NCBI GenBank assembly: GCA_018435125.1
Contig: JAHDNZ010000062.1
Coordinates: forward strand, 1-61,251
Direction: 5' to 3'
Length of the DNA: 61,251 nucleotides
Origin: Bacillota bacterium
Lineage (GTDB): Bacteria; Bacillota; DTU065
Shown: in pieces, positions 1 to 8,947 of the stretch
Numbering within the stretch: position 1 is the first letter of the stretch
Layout of the letters: the number at the start of each line of letters is the position of its first letter
Position numbers and translations under genes: made by a program
Notes under the pieces: generated by a model
Seen by the model: only the letters and a program-made list of their open reading frames with translations
What the model was told of the DNA's origin: nothing
Databases searched by the model: none

Positions 1-15
1 CCTTGTCATAGTTAA

Positions 16-37
16 AACTGGCTGGGCCCAGCCAGTT
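16..37 (-). terminator. Palindromic intrinsic terminator
   Basis: A perfect 22-bp palindrome (AACTGGCTGGG and its complement, no spacer) lies 40 bp past the stop of the receiver-like gene. Read on the minus strand it is a GC-rich hairpin followed by TTTT, as expected for a rho-independent terminator of that gene. Confidence 0.6.
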
Positions 38-77
38 GGAAACTACTATGCTAAGTTCATTCACTACTCCTCAATGC

Positions 78-431
78 TTAGAGAATAATTCTTGGAAATT
101 TGGGCACATTGGTGGCTAACTTATACTTGAAATTCTCGTTATGTACTTTATCCAAGATCTCTTTTGAGCTTAATAATTGTTTAGTGTTTTGGGCAGTAAG
201 CGCCCAAAATGTTATGTTTTCATTTGTGAAAAGTTTAAGTTCATCAACAATATCTTGATTTTCCTTATCACAATAAATGATAAGTGCGGGCTTTTTGTCT
301 TTAACCAAGTTAAAAGCCTGCCTTTTATTCTCAGCTAGGTCTACCTGGTAACCAGAGGATTCCAAAATCGTTCTTAAGATAACATAGTGTTCATCACAAT
401 GACCTAAAAGCAAAATTGCTTTTTTCACCAT
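78..431 (-). CDS. Small degenerate receiver-like protein
   Basis: 117 residues with the layout of a two-component receiver domain: a beta strand (AILLLGHCDEH, about 5-15), a helix resembling the usual receiver helix 1 (ILRTILESSGYQV, 18-30), a strand at the normal phospho-acceptor position (ALIIYCD, 49-55) and an ALTA segment (77-80) carrying the usual conserved Thr. The acidic pair is reduced to C-D and the acceptor Asp is displaced by one residue, so phosphorylation is doubtful. There is no output domain. The start ATG follows a GGGG/GGTGG-rich Shine-Dalgarno stretch. It stands alone, ahead of the palindromic terminator. It may be a pseudo-receiver or a protein-interaction remnant; its function is unknown. 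Confidence 0.5.
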   Translation of the reverse strand: MVKKAILLLGHCDEHYVILRTILESSGYQVDLAENKRQAFNLVKDKKPALIIYCDKENQDIVDELKLFTNENITFWALTAQNTKQLLSSKEILDKVHNENFKYKLATNVPKFPRIIL

Positions 432-582
432 ATAACCACCAGCCCCTTTATAATTTACCTAATAACTTAGTCATAAACAAGTTTATTCCTCTATTTGCGT
501 TTTAATATAACCTTTAGTTCTCTAAAGCTAAATAAGGATGAAGAGATAAAATGCCCGCTTTTTGCCGACGATATAATGTGTC

Positions 583-607
583 ATTAGGTCAAAATAGATG
601 CAGGGCT
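583..607 (+). repeat. 25-bp inverted repeat, left copy
   Basis: The segment ATTAGGTCAAAATAGATGCA plus five further bases recurs exactly in inverted orientation at 3356-3380. Identity stops abruptly at both edges. The pair brackets the GNAT remnant, the EFR1 gene and the TetR gene. This looks like the ends of a decayed mobile element or a shared IS-end fragment. No target-site duplication is visible outside the copies. Confidence 0.75.
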
Positions 608-753
608 AAATTATTTTAAATAGTGCATATCTATTAAGCTCGAGTACGGTAAATAAGTTTTCGGCATCCACAGAAACAGTGAACAAATTTTAGCTTCTTC
701 CTCAATCACTACAAGATTGCTGTTATTATCCCTGCCTTCCCACTTACGAACTA

Positions 754-802
754 GTATTAAACGACCCTTGATACGTCAACTGTATTAAGGGTCGTTTAAT
801 AC
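754..802. repeat. Long hairpin, 21-bp arms
   Basis: Arms at 754-774 and 782-802 (GTATTAAACGACCCTT and its complement as core) match at 20 of 21 positions around a 7-nt loop. No clear T-run follows on either strand, so a plain terminator is less likely than a palindromic intergenic repeat or a protein-binding site. Confidence 0.6.
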
Positions 803-921
803 TCTTTATAACTATTATTTTTGGCCAGATACCGTTCACGCTTACACTATATGCAGATAAACATGAATTTGCCGGTAAGATTTAAAACATAGATTATTTA
901 TTTAATGGGAGATTGAGATTT

Positions 922-1320
922 ATGGATTTAAGATATACAACTGAGCTTCCAACAAAAGAAAATTTATATACACTTTATAATGATCTCGGATGGAATGATT
1001 TTTTGAAATTGTCTCCCGAACAAGTGGTAAGGAAACAGAGTTGGTATTCTATTTATGTATACAGTGAGAAAAAAGTTGTTACAACAGGTAGAATAGTTTC
1101 AGATGGAATTATTAATGCTTATTTATGTTGGAACTTTCCACTTTTAACTTGTACTATTTATATTCTACCACCAAACCTCTATTATTTCTCCTCTGAACCA
1201 CAATATGTCATCAGAACTATACTCTCCACATGCCTTGAGAGGATAATAATGATGACGCTTCAAGCTGGTTGTTCCTTGGCGGCAGGATACCTTTCTAAAA
1301 AAGATAAACGACAGTTTTGA
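922..1320 (+). pseudogene. Truncated GNAT acetyltransferase
   Basis: The N-terminal 70 or so residues (ELPTKENLYTLYNDLGW, then SIYVYSEKKVVTTGRIVSDG) match the start of a GNAT N-acetyltransferase, with the beta2-beta3 part ending at INAYLC. The expected acetyl-CoA loop (Q/RxxGxG/A) does not follow. After about base 1130 the frame continues into about 60 residues unlike any GNAT, so the gene was cut by a deletion or insertion. ATG 922 is preferred over the TTG nine bases upstream because GGGAGA lies just before it. The acetyl-CoA site is missing, so activity is unlikely. Confidence 0.55.
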
Positions 1321-1518
1321 TTATTATTTTAAGGCCGCCGCTATGGTAAATATCTGTCATTTAGATATAACAAAGTATCCTTCATAGCAACTATTTTTTC
1401 TTTTACCACTATGAGGGTGGACATCGCTTTTTCAATTTTAGTTCATCTACTTCGGGCACTTTGTCCTGAGGTGGCCCCAATAGCCCAAGAAGATGAAGTA
1501 GAGAAAACGTTGATACTC

Positions 1519-2370
1519 TTAATCAATATATTTCTGATCTATCATTAGATCATTCGCTGATATATACGGATTATGGTACCGCTTCCTTTTATCTGGAAGT
1601 TTCATCATACGCATAAATGGTGTATTGATTTTTTCAAGCTGTTCAGGCGGTAAACGATACTTGATTGCTTTTTTCGGACAGAAAGAAACACACGCCATAC
1701 AGCAACTGCAATTATGCATAAATACGGGGTGTAAGTTATCCATTGTAATATTTTTCTTCGGGCATATTTTTGAGCAAATCCCACAGGAAATACAATCATC
1801 GGAAACAGAAAACCCTTTATCCACTTCTGCTTGTATAGCCCGATATTTCGGCATCATCTTCGGATAGATCAGCCTTGTCAGCCACCCAGCTTTCGCATAG
1901 GTGTTCGTAGCTTTCTTCTGAATCATTTCGGATACCTCTGCAATCTTCCGCTCTGTTGCAGGAATACGTAGTTTTGGAAAAGGAAATGGAGGATAAACAA
2001 TACAGAGATTTGCAACAGAAAATATCCTTTTTCCGTATTGCAATCTTGCACCTTTCTTTTTTAGGATTTTATCCAGTACTTCAAAAGAAAACCCGTTGAT
2101 AAAGCTGGGCGTTGAAACAGCAAAAATATAGGCATTGGGATTGATTTCCAAATCAGAAATAAACTCCTGTATGGCTTCACATATTGTCCAGTGGTACACT
2201 GGAAAAACAAATCCAACTATATCCGAATTGATAGCTGGAACATCCGATGGATTACACCGCATAGAAATGATTTCAGTATTCCCTAGCACTTGTGCAATAA
2301 CAATTGCTGCTCTCATGCTGTTTCCAGTTCCTGAAAAATAGTAGATTCTATTCGTCATACCTGACTGCAT
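1519..2370 (-). CDS. EFR1-type flavodoxin/ferredoxin protein
   Basis: 283 residues. The N-terminal flavodoxin-like domain has an FMN phosphate loop (YFSGTGNSM, 11-19). The C-terminal part carries two [4Fe-4S] motifs: Cys193/196/199/203 (CISCGICSKICP) and Cys221/224/227/231. This arrangement is that of the EFR1-family ferredoxins of anaerobes, soluble electron carriers or reductases whose partner is usually unknown. The start ATG follows GGGAAGTGAAG. It is transcribed away from the TetR gene at 2506, the typical layout of a regulated gene beside its repressor. It lies inside the segment bounded by the 25-bp inverted repeat and may have been acquired horizontally. Confidence 0.8.
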   Translation of the reverse strand: MQSGMTNRIYYFSGTGNSMRAAIVIAQVLGNTEIISMRCNPSDVPAINSDIVGFVFPVYHWTICEAIQEFISDLEINPNAYIFAVSTPSFINGFSFEVLDKILKKKGARLQYGKRIFSVANLCIVYPPFPFPKLRIPATERKIAEVSEMIQKKATNTYAKAGWLTRLIYPKMMPKYRAIQAEVDKGFSVSDDCISCGICSKICPKKNITMDNLHPVFMHNCSCCMACVSFCPKKAIKYRLPPEQLEKINTPFMRMMKLPDKRKRYHNPYISANDLMIDQKYID

Positions 2371-2505
2371 AAATCTTCACTTCCCATCCTTGTCACACTT
2401 GTGTCATTTTGTATTTTTAAGTATAATTGATTTAAGACAGATTGACAAGGTAGGCAGCGCAAGTGCTACAAAACATCTGATCTGTGTCACTAAAGGAGGC
2501 TGCTC
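2371..2505. promoter_or_regulatory. Divergent EFR1/TetR promoter region
   Basis: For the EFR1 gene (minus strand) a sigma-A-type promoter is visible: -35 TTGTCA (2443-2448), a 17-bp spacer, and -10 TATACT (2420-2425). Just downstream is ACACTTGTGT within a run of TGACAC/GTGTCA-like words (about 2392-2405), and GTGTCA recurs at about 2485 before the TetR start. These words are candidate operator half-sites for the TetR protein; that role is inferred. Confidence 0.55.
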
Positions 2506-3057
2506 ATGATACAAGAAATTACTAACCCTATTGCTATCCAGTCCCGGGAATGGTTAACAAACGCTTTGCTTGTTTTAATGGAAGAAAAAGAATTTAAGAA
2601 CATAAGCATAACAGAAATTGCAACAAAAGCTGATTTATCCCGGCGAACATTTTATCGCATTTTTGAAACCAAAGAAGATATTTTAGTATACTACATAGAT
2701 AAATTGTACGGTGAATTTTTGCAATTACTAAATCAAGAATCAGATCATCGCTTTGCTGTTACCATCAGGCTTTATTTTCAATTTTGGTATGAGCATAGGC
2801 ATTTCTTAGAGCTATTAAGGCGAAATGAAATGCTTCCATTTATTATGAACCAATATTCAAGGTTGTTCCCTGAAGTTTTTCAAATCGTAAAAGGAAATCA
2901 TCCACTCGCTCACAATACCGAGGCATTGTCTTATGCCATGGCTTTTAGCGCAGGTGGTCTATTGAGTATTCTCTTAAAGTGGGCGGAAGATGGCATGGAT
3001 AAGACTCCCGAAGAAATAATGCAACTTATGGAGTTCGTGTTTCCATATTCTCTATAA
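2506..3057 (+). CDS. TetR/AcrR-family repressor
   Basis: 183 residues. The N-terminal TetR helix-turn-helix is clear (ISITEIATKADLSRRTFYR, about 34-52, then IFETKEDIL). The C-terminal helical part (about 70-183) is the ligand/dimer domain and gives no specific ligand prediction. The start ATG has an AAAGGAGG ribosome binding site. It is divergent from the EFR1 gene and presumably represses it and itself. It sits in the repeat-bounded accessory segment. Confidence 0.85.
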   Translation: MIQEITNPIAIQSREWLTNALLVLMEEKEFKNISITEIATKADLSRRTFYRIFETKEDILVYYIDKLYGEFLQLLNQESDHRFAVTIRLYFQFWYEHRHFLELLRRNEMLPFIMNQYSRLFPEVFQIVKGNHPLAHNTEALSYAMAFSAGGLLSILLKWAEDGMDKTPEEIMQLMEFVFPYSL

Positions 3058-3148
3058 CTCTTTCAAACATCGATTTGCATTTCGTAAATTTATATTCTAC
3101 TTCAAAGCTACCATCTGGATAATCTATATGAATGAAAAAAACGTCCAT
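3026..3148 (-). CDS. Possible 40-residue small ORF
   Basis: An ATG-to-TAA frame of 40 codons overlaps the last 32 bases of the TetR gene on the opposite strand. It reads MDVFFIHIDYPDGSFEVEYK and continues with FTKCKSMFERVIENMETRTP, a plausible beta-strand-then-helix composition. No strong ribosome binding site is seen. It may be a fragment of a longer lost gene; I do not recognise it. Confidence 0.2.
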   Translation of the reverse strand: MDVFFIHIDYPDGSFEVEYKFTKCKSMFERVIENMETRTP

Positions 3149-3287
3149 ATTTTTCAGTTACGAAGAACACAGCTACTTAAAATTGCCCCATAGAGTATTG
3201 GCTTTATACAAATTGTCTACCGGACTGATTCCGGCCTAAAAAAGAGAAACACACCCGCTTTCCTCTAAAAAAGCAGGGTACATCAAT

Positions 3288-3327
3288 GAAAAAAACGAGG
3301 GTTCTGAATTTCTCATTCAAAACCCTC
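3288..3327 (-). terminator. Terminator downstream of tRNA-Pro
   Basis: A hairpin with GAGGGTT/AACCCTC arms (3297-3327) is followed on the minus strand by GTTTTTTTC (3288-3296). A second weaker hairpin with GCTTT/AAAGC arms and a T-rich tail follows at about 3241-3279. Both would stop transcription coming from the tRNA. Confidence 0.65.
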
Positions 3328-3355
3328 ATCAAGCCGCATAAACGCTGGGTTTTTC

Positions 3356-3380
3356 AGCCCTGCATCTATTTTGACCTAAT
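3356..3380 (-). repeat. 25-bp inverted repeat, right copy
   Basis: Exact reverse complement of 583-607. It ends only 4 bp from the encoded CCA of the tRNA-Pro gene, a common neighbourhood for integrated elements, although no duplicated piece of the tRNA itself is found at the left copy. Confidence 0.75.
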
Positions 3381-3384
3381 CTTC

Positions 3385-3462
3385 TGGTCGGGCTGACTGG
3401 ATTTGAACCAGCGACCTCTTCCACCCCAAGGAAGCGCGCTAGCCAAGCTGCGCTACAGCCCG
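3385..3462 (-). tRNA. tRNA-Pro (anticodon GGG)
   Basis: A 78-nt cloverleaf on the minus strand. The acceptor stem is CGGGCTG/CAGCCCG with discriminator A and encoded CCA. The anticodon arm is CTTCC-TTGGGGT-GGAAG, giving anticodon GGG. The T arm contains GGTTCGAATCC. It stands alone between the accessory segment and thrB. Confidence 0.95.
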
Positions 3463-3562
3463 TATTTAACGAGGTTTTATTAAAGCCTCACCACAGATCT
3501 ATTGTAACATAAACCTTTAGATATTCAAGCGTTAAAATTGCGAATTAAGGTTTATAGACCAT

Positions 3563-4417
3563 TTAGAGAGCTATCAGAGCCCCATTTGCACCGATTTTTA
3601 CCTCTAAAACTTCATTTGGCAAGGACCAAATTTGGGCAAGTAGCTTAGCATCCGGTTTCGCTTGTTTCTTTTTCAAATAAAGAAGGGCCGGACCGGCTCC
3701 TGAAATAATTAGTTTGCCACCTAATTCCTCTGCTTTTTTCCTTAGCATTTTAAAGCCAGGTATAAGATCTCCCCGATAAGGCTCATGGAGTTGATCCGCT
3801 AATGATTCCAAAAAGAGTTCTCCATCTCCTCTTTCTAAAGCCAGGACTAACTGTGCTAATTTAGCGCTGTTTAATACCGCAATTTCCAAAGGGATGGTTT
3901 TAGGAAGTACAGCTCGAGCTTTTTTAGTCTCTAGTTTATATTCAGGAATAAGTAAACAGGCTTCAACTTGTGGTGGTGGAAGTTTAAGAAATTTATTTTT
4001 AGTAGTTAGAATTACTCCTCCTAAAAGAGCCGGAGCTACATTATCAGGATGACCTTCTATGGCAATTGCTCTGTGAAGTAAATCCTCATTAGTAAGATTG
4101 GCTTTACTCATTTGGTTTGCTAACAACAATGCTCCAACAATAGCTGCCGCCGATGAACCCATGCCTCTAGCGAAAGGAATGCGATTTAACGTTTTTAAAG
4201 CAAAAGGTTTTGTGATACCAAACTCCTTAAAAAAGCTTACCATGATTTGGGCTATCAGATGTTCCTGAAAGGGTTTTTGCTCAGTGTAACCCTCTTCAAT
4301 AAGACTATATGACTCTGAAAATTCAGCTTCGATTTCATTGTCAATATTTAAACTTGCACCCAGTAAATCAAAACCCGGACCCAGATTAGCAGTGGTAGCA
4401 GGTATTAAAACTTTCAT
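3563..4417 (-). CDS. thrB: Homoserine kinase
   Basis: 284 residues, GHMP-kinase family, cytoplasmic. It phosphorylates L-homoserine to O-phosphohomoserine, the substrate of threonine synthase. Visible motifs are the N-terminal [10 protein letters not shown] (8-17), the ATP-binding [11 protein letters not shown] (81-91), and a C-terminal GAGPALLYL segment typical of the family's third motif. The start overlaps the thrC stop by four bases (ATGA-type coupling). It is the last gene of hom-thrC-thrB. Confidence 0.95.
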   Translation of the reverse strand: MKVLIPATTANLGPGFDLLGASLNIDNEIEAEFSESYSLIEEGYTEQKPFQEHLIAQIMVSFFKEFGITKPFALKTLNRIPFARGMGSSAAAIVGALLLANQMSKANLTNEDLLHRAIAIEGHPDNVAPALLGGVILTTKNKFLKLPPPQVEACLLIPEYKLETKKARAVLPKTIPLEIAVLNSAKLAQLVLALERGDGELFLESLADQLHEPYRGDLIPGFKMLRKKAEELGGKLIISGAGPALLYLKKKQAKPDAKLLAQIWSLPNEVLEVKIGANGALIAL

Positions 4418-5457
4418 ATTACTACCTCTTCGATAGCCTTAAGATTGTTTTTAACATGGAATATTTCTGGTGCTTGATTAATTGCGTTATCAGGATCTTT
4501 TAAACCATGACCTGTAAGAACCATAACAACTGTGCTGTCTTTTTCCAGATCTTTAGCATATTTGATAAATCCTGCTACAGAAGCTGCTGAAGCCGGCTCA
4601 CAAAAGATACCTGAGGTAGTAGCTAGCAAGCGATAAGCAAATAAAATCTCTTGATCGGTAACTTTTTCGATACGTCCTAAGGAATTATCTCTTGCTTTAA
4701 CTGCTTTTTCCCAACTAGCCGGATTGCCAATCCTTATGGCTGTAGCTACAGTCTCCGGTTTTTCGAAGATGCGGTTTTCTACAATTGGAGCTGCACCCGA
4801 GGCTTGAAAACCCCACAACTTAGGTATTTTCTGGGACATACCAGTCTCTTTGTACTGGGTAAAGCCCATAAAATAGGCACTGATATTACCTGCATTGCCA
4901 ACAGGAATTAAAAGATAGTCCGGAGCATAGCCAAGATCATCTACTATTTCAAAGGCAGCTGTCTTTTGACCTTCGAGCCTGTAGGGGTTAATTGAATTAA
5001 CTAGAGCTATGGGATATTTAGCACATAGTTCTTTAACATATCTTAAACAGTCGTCAAAATTACCCTGGACAGCGATAACTTTAGCACCATAGATCATCGC
5101 TTGCGCTAATTTACCTAAGGCAATATTACCATCGGGAATTAATACCACCGCACTCATTTTAGCTTTGGCTGCATAGGCTGCTGCTGAGGCGGAAGTATTT
5201 CCTGTTGATGCACACATAACAACTTTCATACCATCATGTTTAGCTTTGGTTACCGCCATGGTCATACCCCTATCTTTAAAAGAACCGGTTGGGTTTAGAC
5301 CTTCATATTTTACAAATACCTTGCCCGAAAAGCCCGCAGCTTCGGCCACAGCAGGAACTTCAATTAATGGAGTATTGCCTTCATTTAAGGTGATGATCTC
5401 CATGCTATCATCAACTGGCAGTAAATGGCGATAACGTTTGATTAGTCCTTGATACAT
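4414..5457 (-). CDS. thrC: Threonine synthase
   Basis: 347 residues, PLP-dependent fold II. It converts O-phosphohomoserine and water to threonine and phosphate. The PLP lysine is K61 in GSFKDRGM, and a serine/threonine-rich phosphate-binding segment ([15 protein letters not shown]) follows. The length matches the short bacterial form without the extended N-terminal domain. The ATG lies one base after the hom stop, so translation is probably coupled. Confidence 0.95.
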   Translation of the reverse strand: MYQGLIKRYRHLLPVDDSMEIITLNEGNTPLIEVPAVAEAAGFSGKVFVKYEGLNPTGSFKDRGMTMAVTKAKHDGMKVVMCASTGNTSASAAAYAAKAKMSAVVLIPDGNIALGKLAQAMIYGAKVIAVQGNFDDCLRYVKELCAKYPIALVNSINPYRLEGQKTAAFEIVDDLGYAPDYLLIPVGNAGNISAYFMGFTQYKETGMSQKIPKLWGFQASGAAPIVENRIFEKPETVATAIRIGNPASWEKAVKARDNSLGRIEKVTDQEILFAYRLLATTSGIFCEPASAASVAGFIKYAKDLEKDSTVVMVLTGHGLKDPDNAINQAPEIFHVKNNLKAIEEVVI

Positions 5458-5458
5458 G

Positions 5459-6748
5459 TTAATAACCTCTCTCTACTCTAATTACATTGGCTACTTCCTT
5501 AACACAGGAAAGACTTGCGATAGTTTGTAAACTCCGGGCTAAATTACCCTGGTTAACTTCATGAGTTACAAAAACTAAAGGTACTCGATCTTGATCTCTG
5601 CCCTCTTGAATAACAGAGGCTACACTTACCCCGTTTTGCCCTAAGATAGCTGCTATTTCTCCCAAAACACCAGGTCTATCTGCTACCATTAATCTGATGT
5701 AGAAGCTACCACTTGTTTCTGAGATAGGCTTAGTTTTACCGGTAGTAAACTTTCGCGGTAAAGATTTGCCGCTTCCGGAAATAACTCTCCCGGCGGCTAC
5801 AATATCACCAACTACCGCACTAGCTGTAGGATAGCGACCCGCCCCACGGCCAAAAAACATCAGTTCGCCAACTTCCATACTATTGACAAAGACTGCGTTA
5901 TAAACATCATTTACCGCTGCCAAGGGGTGGTTAAGAGGAATAAGGGTTGGATGGACTCCGGCTTCAATACCTGAGTCAGTCTTTTTACCTATAGCTAGTA
6001 ATTTAATCGCATAACCGAAATTTTTAGCAAAACTAATATCCAATATATCAATATTTCTTATACCTTCGGTATCAATATCAGCAAGGCCAATATAAGTATC
6101 AAAGGCCAGGGCAATAAGAACTGTCAGTTTATGTGCTGCATCCAAGCCGTCGATATCAGCGCTTGGATCAGCTTCAGCATAACCCAAAGCTTTAGCTTCA
6201 GCTAAAACATCCTGAAAACTTCGACCTTCCTTACTCATCTTGGTTAAAATATAGTTGGTAGTTCCATTGATAATACCCATGACACTTTTTATATTGTTAC
6301 CTACTAGAGATTCATTTAAAGGACCAATAAGAGGTATTCCTCCACCCACACTAGCTTCATAATAAAGAGGAACATTTTCTTCTCTGGCAAGTGCAAATAG
6401 CTCTGGAGCATAATTAGCTAAAACAGCTTTGTTAGCAGTCACCACAGCTTTTTTAGCTTTCAGAGCTGCCTCAATATATTCTTTGGCAGGGTTAAGTCCT
6501 CCCATTAGCTCTACGACAATATTAATATTTTTGTCTTGGAGAATTTCGTTATAATCTTGCGCATAAATCTCTGGTAAAAGTTCAATATCTCTTTTTTTAT
6601 TCAGATTACGAACCAGAACTTTTTTTAATTCTAGATCAATACCACTGCGGTTACATATCATAGCTCGATTCTTTGAGAGTATCTCTACTACTCCTTGGCC
6701 AACAGTTCCAAGGCCTAAAATAGCTACACCTATTTTACCTTCTCTCAA
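5459..6748 (-). CDS. hom: Homoserine dehydrogenase with ACT domain
   Basis: 429 residues. It reduces aspartate semialdehyde to homoserine, the first committed step to threonine and methionine. The NAD(P)-binding loop is GLGTVGQG (12-19), the catalytic domain contains [10 protein letters not shown], and a C-terminal ACT domain starts near [17 protein letters not shown], the usual site of threonine feedback inhibition. The frame opens with TTG. The nearest in-line Shine-Dalgarno (AGGAAAGGTGG) is about 30 bases upstream, separated by a GGCAGC/GCTGCC hairpin (about 6757-6775), an unusual start region. Confidence 0.93.
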   Translation of the reverse strand: MREGKIGVAILGLGTVGQGVVEILSKNRAMICNRSGIDLELKKVLVRNLNKKRDIELLPEIYAQDYNEILQDKNINIVVELMGGLNPAKEYIEAALKAKKAVVTANKAVLANYAPELFALAREENVPLYYEASVGGGIPLIGPLNESLVGNNIKSVMGIINGTTNYILTKMSKEGRSFQDVLAEAKALGYAEADPSADIDGLDAAHKLTVLIALAFDTYIGLADIDTEGIRNIDILDISFAKNFGYAIKLLAIGKKTDSGIEAGVHPTLIPLNHPLAAVNDVYNAVFVNSMEVGELMFFGRGAGRYPTASAVVGDIVAAGRVISGSGKSLPRKFTTGKTKPISETSGSFYIRLMVADRPGVLGEIAAILGQNGVSVASVIQEGRDQDRVPLVFVTHEVNQGNLARSLQTIASLSCVKEVANVIRVERGY

Positions 6749-6881
6749 ATCATTTGGGCAGCATATAAAGCTGCCTACACCACCTTTCCTATAGCCTCAC
6801 GATTTAAACATAGTTTTTCATATTTTAACACATCTAGCCGGTAATAGTAAGCGCAATCCGTATTATTTTGGTATTAGCTAT

Positions 6882-6911
6882 AAAAAAAGGCTGTCCCATT
6901 TCGGGACAGCG
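6882..6911 (-). terminator. Intrinsic terminator of hup
   Basis: A GCTGTCCC/GGGACAGC hairpin with a 6-nt loop is followed on the minus strand by TTTTTTT. It lies 34 bp past the HU stop and separates it from the thr operon. Confidence 0.85.
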
Positions 6912-6944
6912 TCTATCTCCACACTAGAGATAGCTGAGGTAAAA

Positions 6945-7220
6945 TTACTTGACTGCGTCTTTCAGAGCTTTACCAGGCTTGAAAGCAGGAACATCCCTTG
7001 CCGGAATCTCAATGGCCTTACCTGGCTCACGCGGGTTGCGACCAGTACGAGCTTCACGGTGTCTTACCTCAAATGTACCAAAACCAACCAGCTGAACCTT
7101 TTCCTTCTTGGAAAGAGCCTCTGTGATGCTTTCCAAGACTGCATCTAGAGCTTTGCCAGCGTCCTTTTGAGACATACCAGCCTTCTCAGCGATGCTTTTC
7201 ACCAACTCCATCTTAGTCAT
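6945..7220 (-). CDS. hup: HU-type DNA-binding protein
   Basis: 91 residues from the ATG at 7220, chosen because GGGAGGTG lies just upstream; an in-frame GTG nine bases earlier falls inside that ribosome binding site. HU proteins are dimeric nucleoid proteins that bend DNA. The family signature is present: GFGTFEVRHREARTGRNPRE, with PAFKPGKALKDAVK at the C-terminus. It is monocistronic with its own terminator, downstream of spoIVA. Confidence 0.95.
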   Translation of the reverse strand: MTKMELVKSIAEKAGMSQKDAGKALDAVLESITEALSKKEKVQLVGFGTFEVRHREARTGRNPREPGKAIEIPARDVPAFKPGKALKDAVK

Positions 7221-7340
7221 GTAGTTCACCTCCCGCCAAAGTACCTAACCCCTTGGAACTCTCGTCCCTAGTAGCCAACCATAGTTAGGTCGTCTGCTAA
7301 GTATTTCGCATAGTTATTGATATTTCCTTCTTCTTCCAGT

Positions 7341-7369
7341 AAAAAACAGGAAGAGCTTTTGCTCTTCCT
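7341..7369 (-). terminator. Terminator overlapping the spoIVA stop
   Basis: An AGGAAGAGC/GCTCTTCCT hairpin (7348-7369) is followed by GTTTTTT on the minus strand. The spoIVA stop codon TAG (7368-7370) is part of the hairpin's 5' arm. Confidence 0.85.
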
Positions 7370-8849
7370 AAAAAATAATACAGATTAAACCTCCACTTCC
7401 CTCATTCAATATCCGTTCTAGTGTCTCCTGGAGCTTCTCTTGGGCATTAAACGGCATTCTGTAAAGTTTGCTCTCTATTCCTCCTAGCATCATATCGTAG
7501 AGCGACTTTCCTAAAAAATCCTTCTCCCAGACGGCACTGGGATCTTTAGAAAAATCTTCTGCTAATTGGCCGACTAATTCTTCTCCCTGCCTTTCAGTCC
7601 CGACAAAAGGTGTTACTTCAGCAAAGATGTCAGCTTTAATTATATGGTAGGAAGGAGCAGAAGCTCTTAGTTTTATTCCAAAACGATGTCCTTGTTTAAT
7701 AGCTTCTGGAGATTCTAAAACAATATCTTCTTTACCGGGTTTAACAATTCCATAGCCTTTATTTCTTACTTCTTGTAAGGCGACAGCAACCTTGTCATAT
7801 TCCTTTTTAGACCCACCCAATTCAATTAACAGACTAAATAAATTGGCTTCGTTTTCAACTTTAAAACCTGTTATTTCACTTAGAATATCATAAAAGACTT
7901 CAGCTTTCAGATTTAGTTGAATTCTAGCCCGTCCTTGACCCAGATCCATTTCCGGTGTAATAATGGTTTCTAGTTCCAAAACATCTTCCCGCAGTTTTTC
8001 TCTGGCCCAGGCTACTTCTTTGGCTTTTTTTACTTCCGCAACATTAGCATAGATCGCTTTTTCAATAGTCTCTCTTAACTCATGGTTAAGAGGTAGTTCA
8101 GCGATCCATTCAGGTACATCAACTGCAATCTCGCGCAAAGGAAATTCATATAGCAAACCGGATAATATCGCAGCTATTTGGGCTTCACTTAAATGTAAAC
8201 AATCTACCGGAACGACAGCTACATTATATTGAGCTGACAATTGCTCAGCCAAAGCAAGAGTCATTTCTGCTGTTGGATCAACTGAGTTTAAAAGAACAAT
8301 AAATGGCTTGCCTAACTCCTGCAATTCCCTAATAACTCTTTCTTCTGCTTCAAGATAATTTTCTCTGGGTAGATCGGTTATGCTACCGTCTGTAGTAACT
8401 ACTAAACCGATGTTGGAATGATCCTGAATAACTTTTCGCGTGCCAATCTCGGCAGCTTTTTCGAAGCTCATTTCCTCCTCGCTCCAGGGAGTTCTAACCA
8501 GTCTAAGCCCTTCTTCATCAAAATAGCCAAGAGCACCTGCGACGGTATAACCAACACAGTCAACTAATCTTAAGCTCGCTCGCATTCCTTCTGAAAGCTC
8601 TATGGTTACAGCTTCGTCAGGAACAAATTTGGGTTCTGTAGTCATAATCATGCGGCCAGAACCACTTTGAGGCAACTCATCACGGGTACGCCTTTTTAGC
8701 TGTTCATCTTTGATTAATGGCAAGACCATTAAATCGACAAATCTTTTAATAAACGTAGATTTACCGGTACGTACCGGGCCTACAACCCCGATATAGATAT
8801 CGCCCCTGGTACGGGCCACTATGTCTTTGAACATGGCTGTCGCTTCCAT
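7368..8849 (-). CDS. spoIVA: Stage IV sporulation protein A
   Basis: 493 residues, close to the family length of about 492. SpoIVA is a cytoskeletal ATPase that coats the outer forespore membrane and anchors the spore coat in the mother cell. The Walker A loop is GPVRTGKST (24-32), and the extreme C-terminus GSGGLICIIF fits the membrane-interacting tail. ATG 8849 is chosen over the frame's earlier codon because GGGAGGGAG lies directly upstream and the protein then starts MEATAMFKDI, as usual for the family. It is flanked by terminators on both sides and is therefore monocistronic. Confidence 0.96.
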   Translation of the reverse strand: MEATAMFKDIVARTRGDIYIGVVGPVRTGKSTFIKRFVDLMVLPLIKDEQLKRRTRDELPQSGSGRMIMTTEPKFVPDEAVTIELSEGMRASLRLVDCVGYTVAGALGYFDEEGLRLVRTPWSEEEMSFEKAAEIGTRKVIQDHSNIGLVVTTDGSITDLPRENYLEAEERVIRELQELGKPFIVLLNSVDPTAEMTLALAEQLSAQYNVAVVPVDCLHLSEAQIAAILSGLLYEFPLREIAVDVPEWIAELPLNHELRETIEKAIYANVAEVKKAKEVAWAREKLREDVLELETIITPEMDLGQGRARIQLNLKAEVFYDILSEITGFKVENEANLFSLLIELGGSKKEYDKVAVALQEVRNKGYGIVKPGKEDIVLESPEAIKQGHRFGIKLRASAPSYHIIKADIFAEVTPFVGTERQGEELVGQLAEDFSKDPSAVWEKDFLGKSLYDMMLGGIESKLYRMPFNAQEKLQETLERILNEGSGGLICIIF

Positions 8850-8947
8850 ACGCTTCTCCCTCCCAGGCAATTACTCAAAAGATAGATCTCTTTCTCTAAA
8901 AGCTATGCAGTTTTGGCTTTGTACAGAACAAAAAAGCAGTTTTACCG

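Larger units (their letters stand above)
432..921. other. Intergenic region with repeats, no gene seen
   Basis: This AT-rich 490-bp stretch has no convincing reading frame. It holds one copy of a 25-bp inverted repeat (583-607) and a strong 21-bp-stem hairpin (754-802). The end includes the ribosome binding site (GGGAG) of the GNAT remnant. Confidence 0.5.

Noticed and set aside
1625-1867. Plus-strand frames opposite the EFR1 gene
   Set aside because: They mirror the minus-strand ferredoxin codons and have no ribosome binding site or family resemblance.
3385-3462. tRNA-Pro as a phage or ICE attachment site with duplicated 3' end
   Set aside because: No second copy of the tRNA 3' segment was found at the left end of the accessory block; no integrase gene is present.
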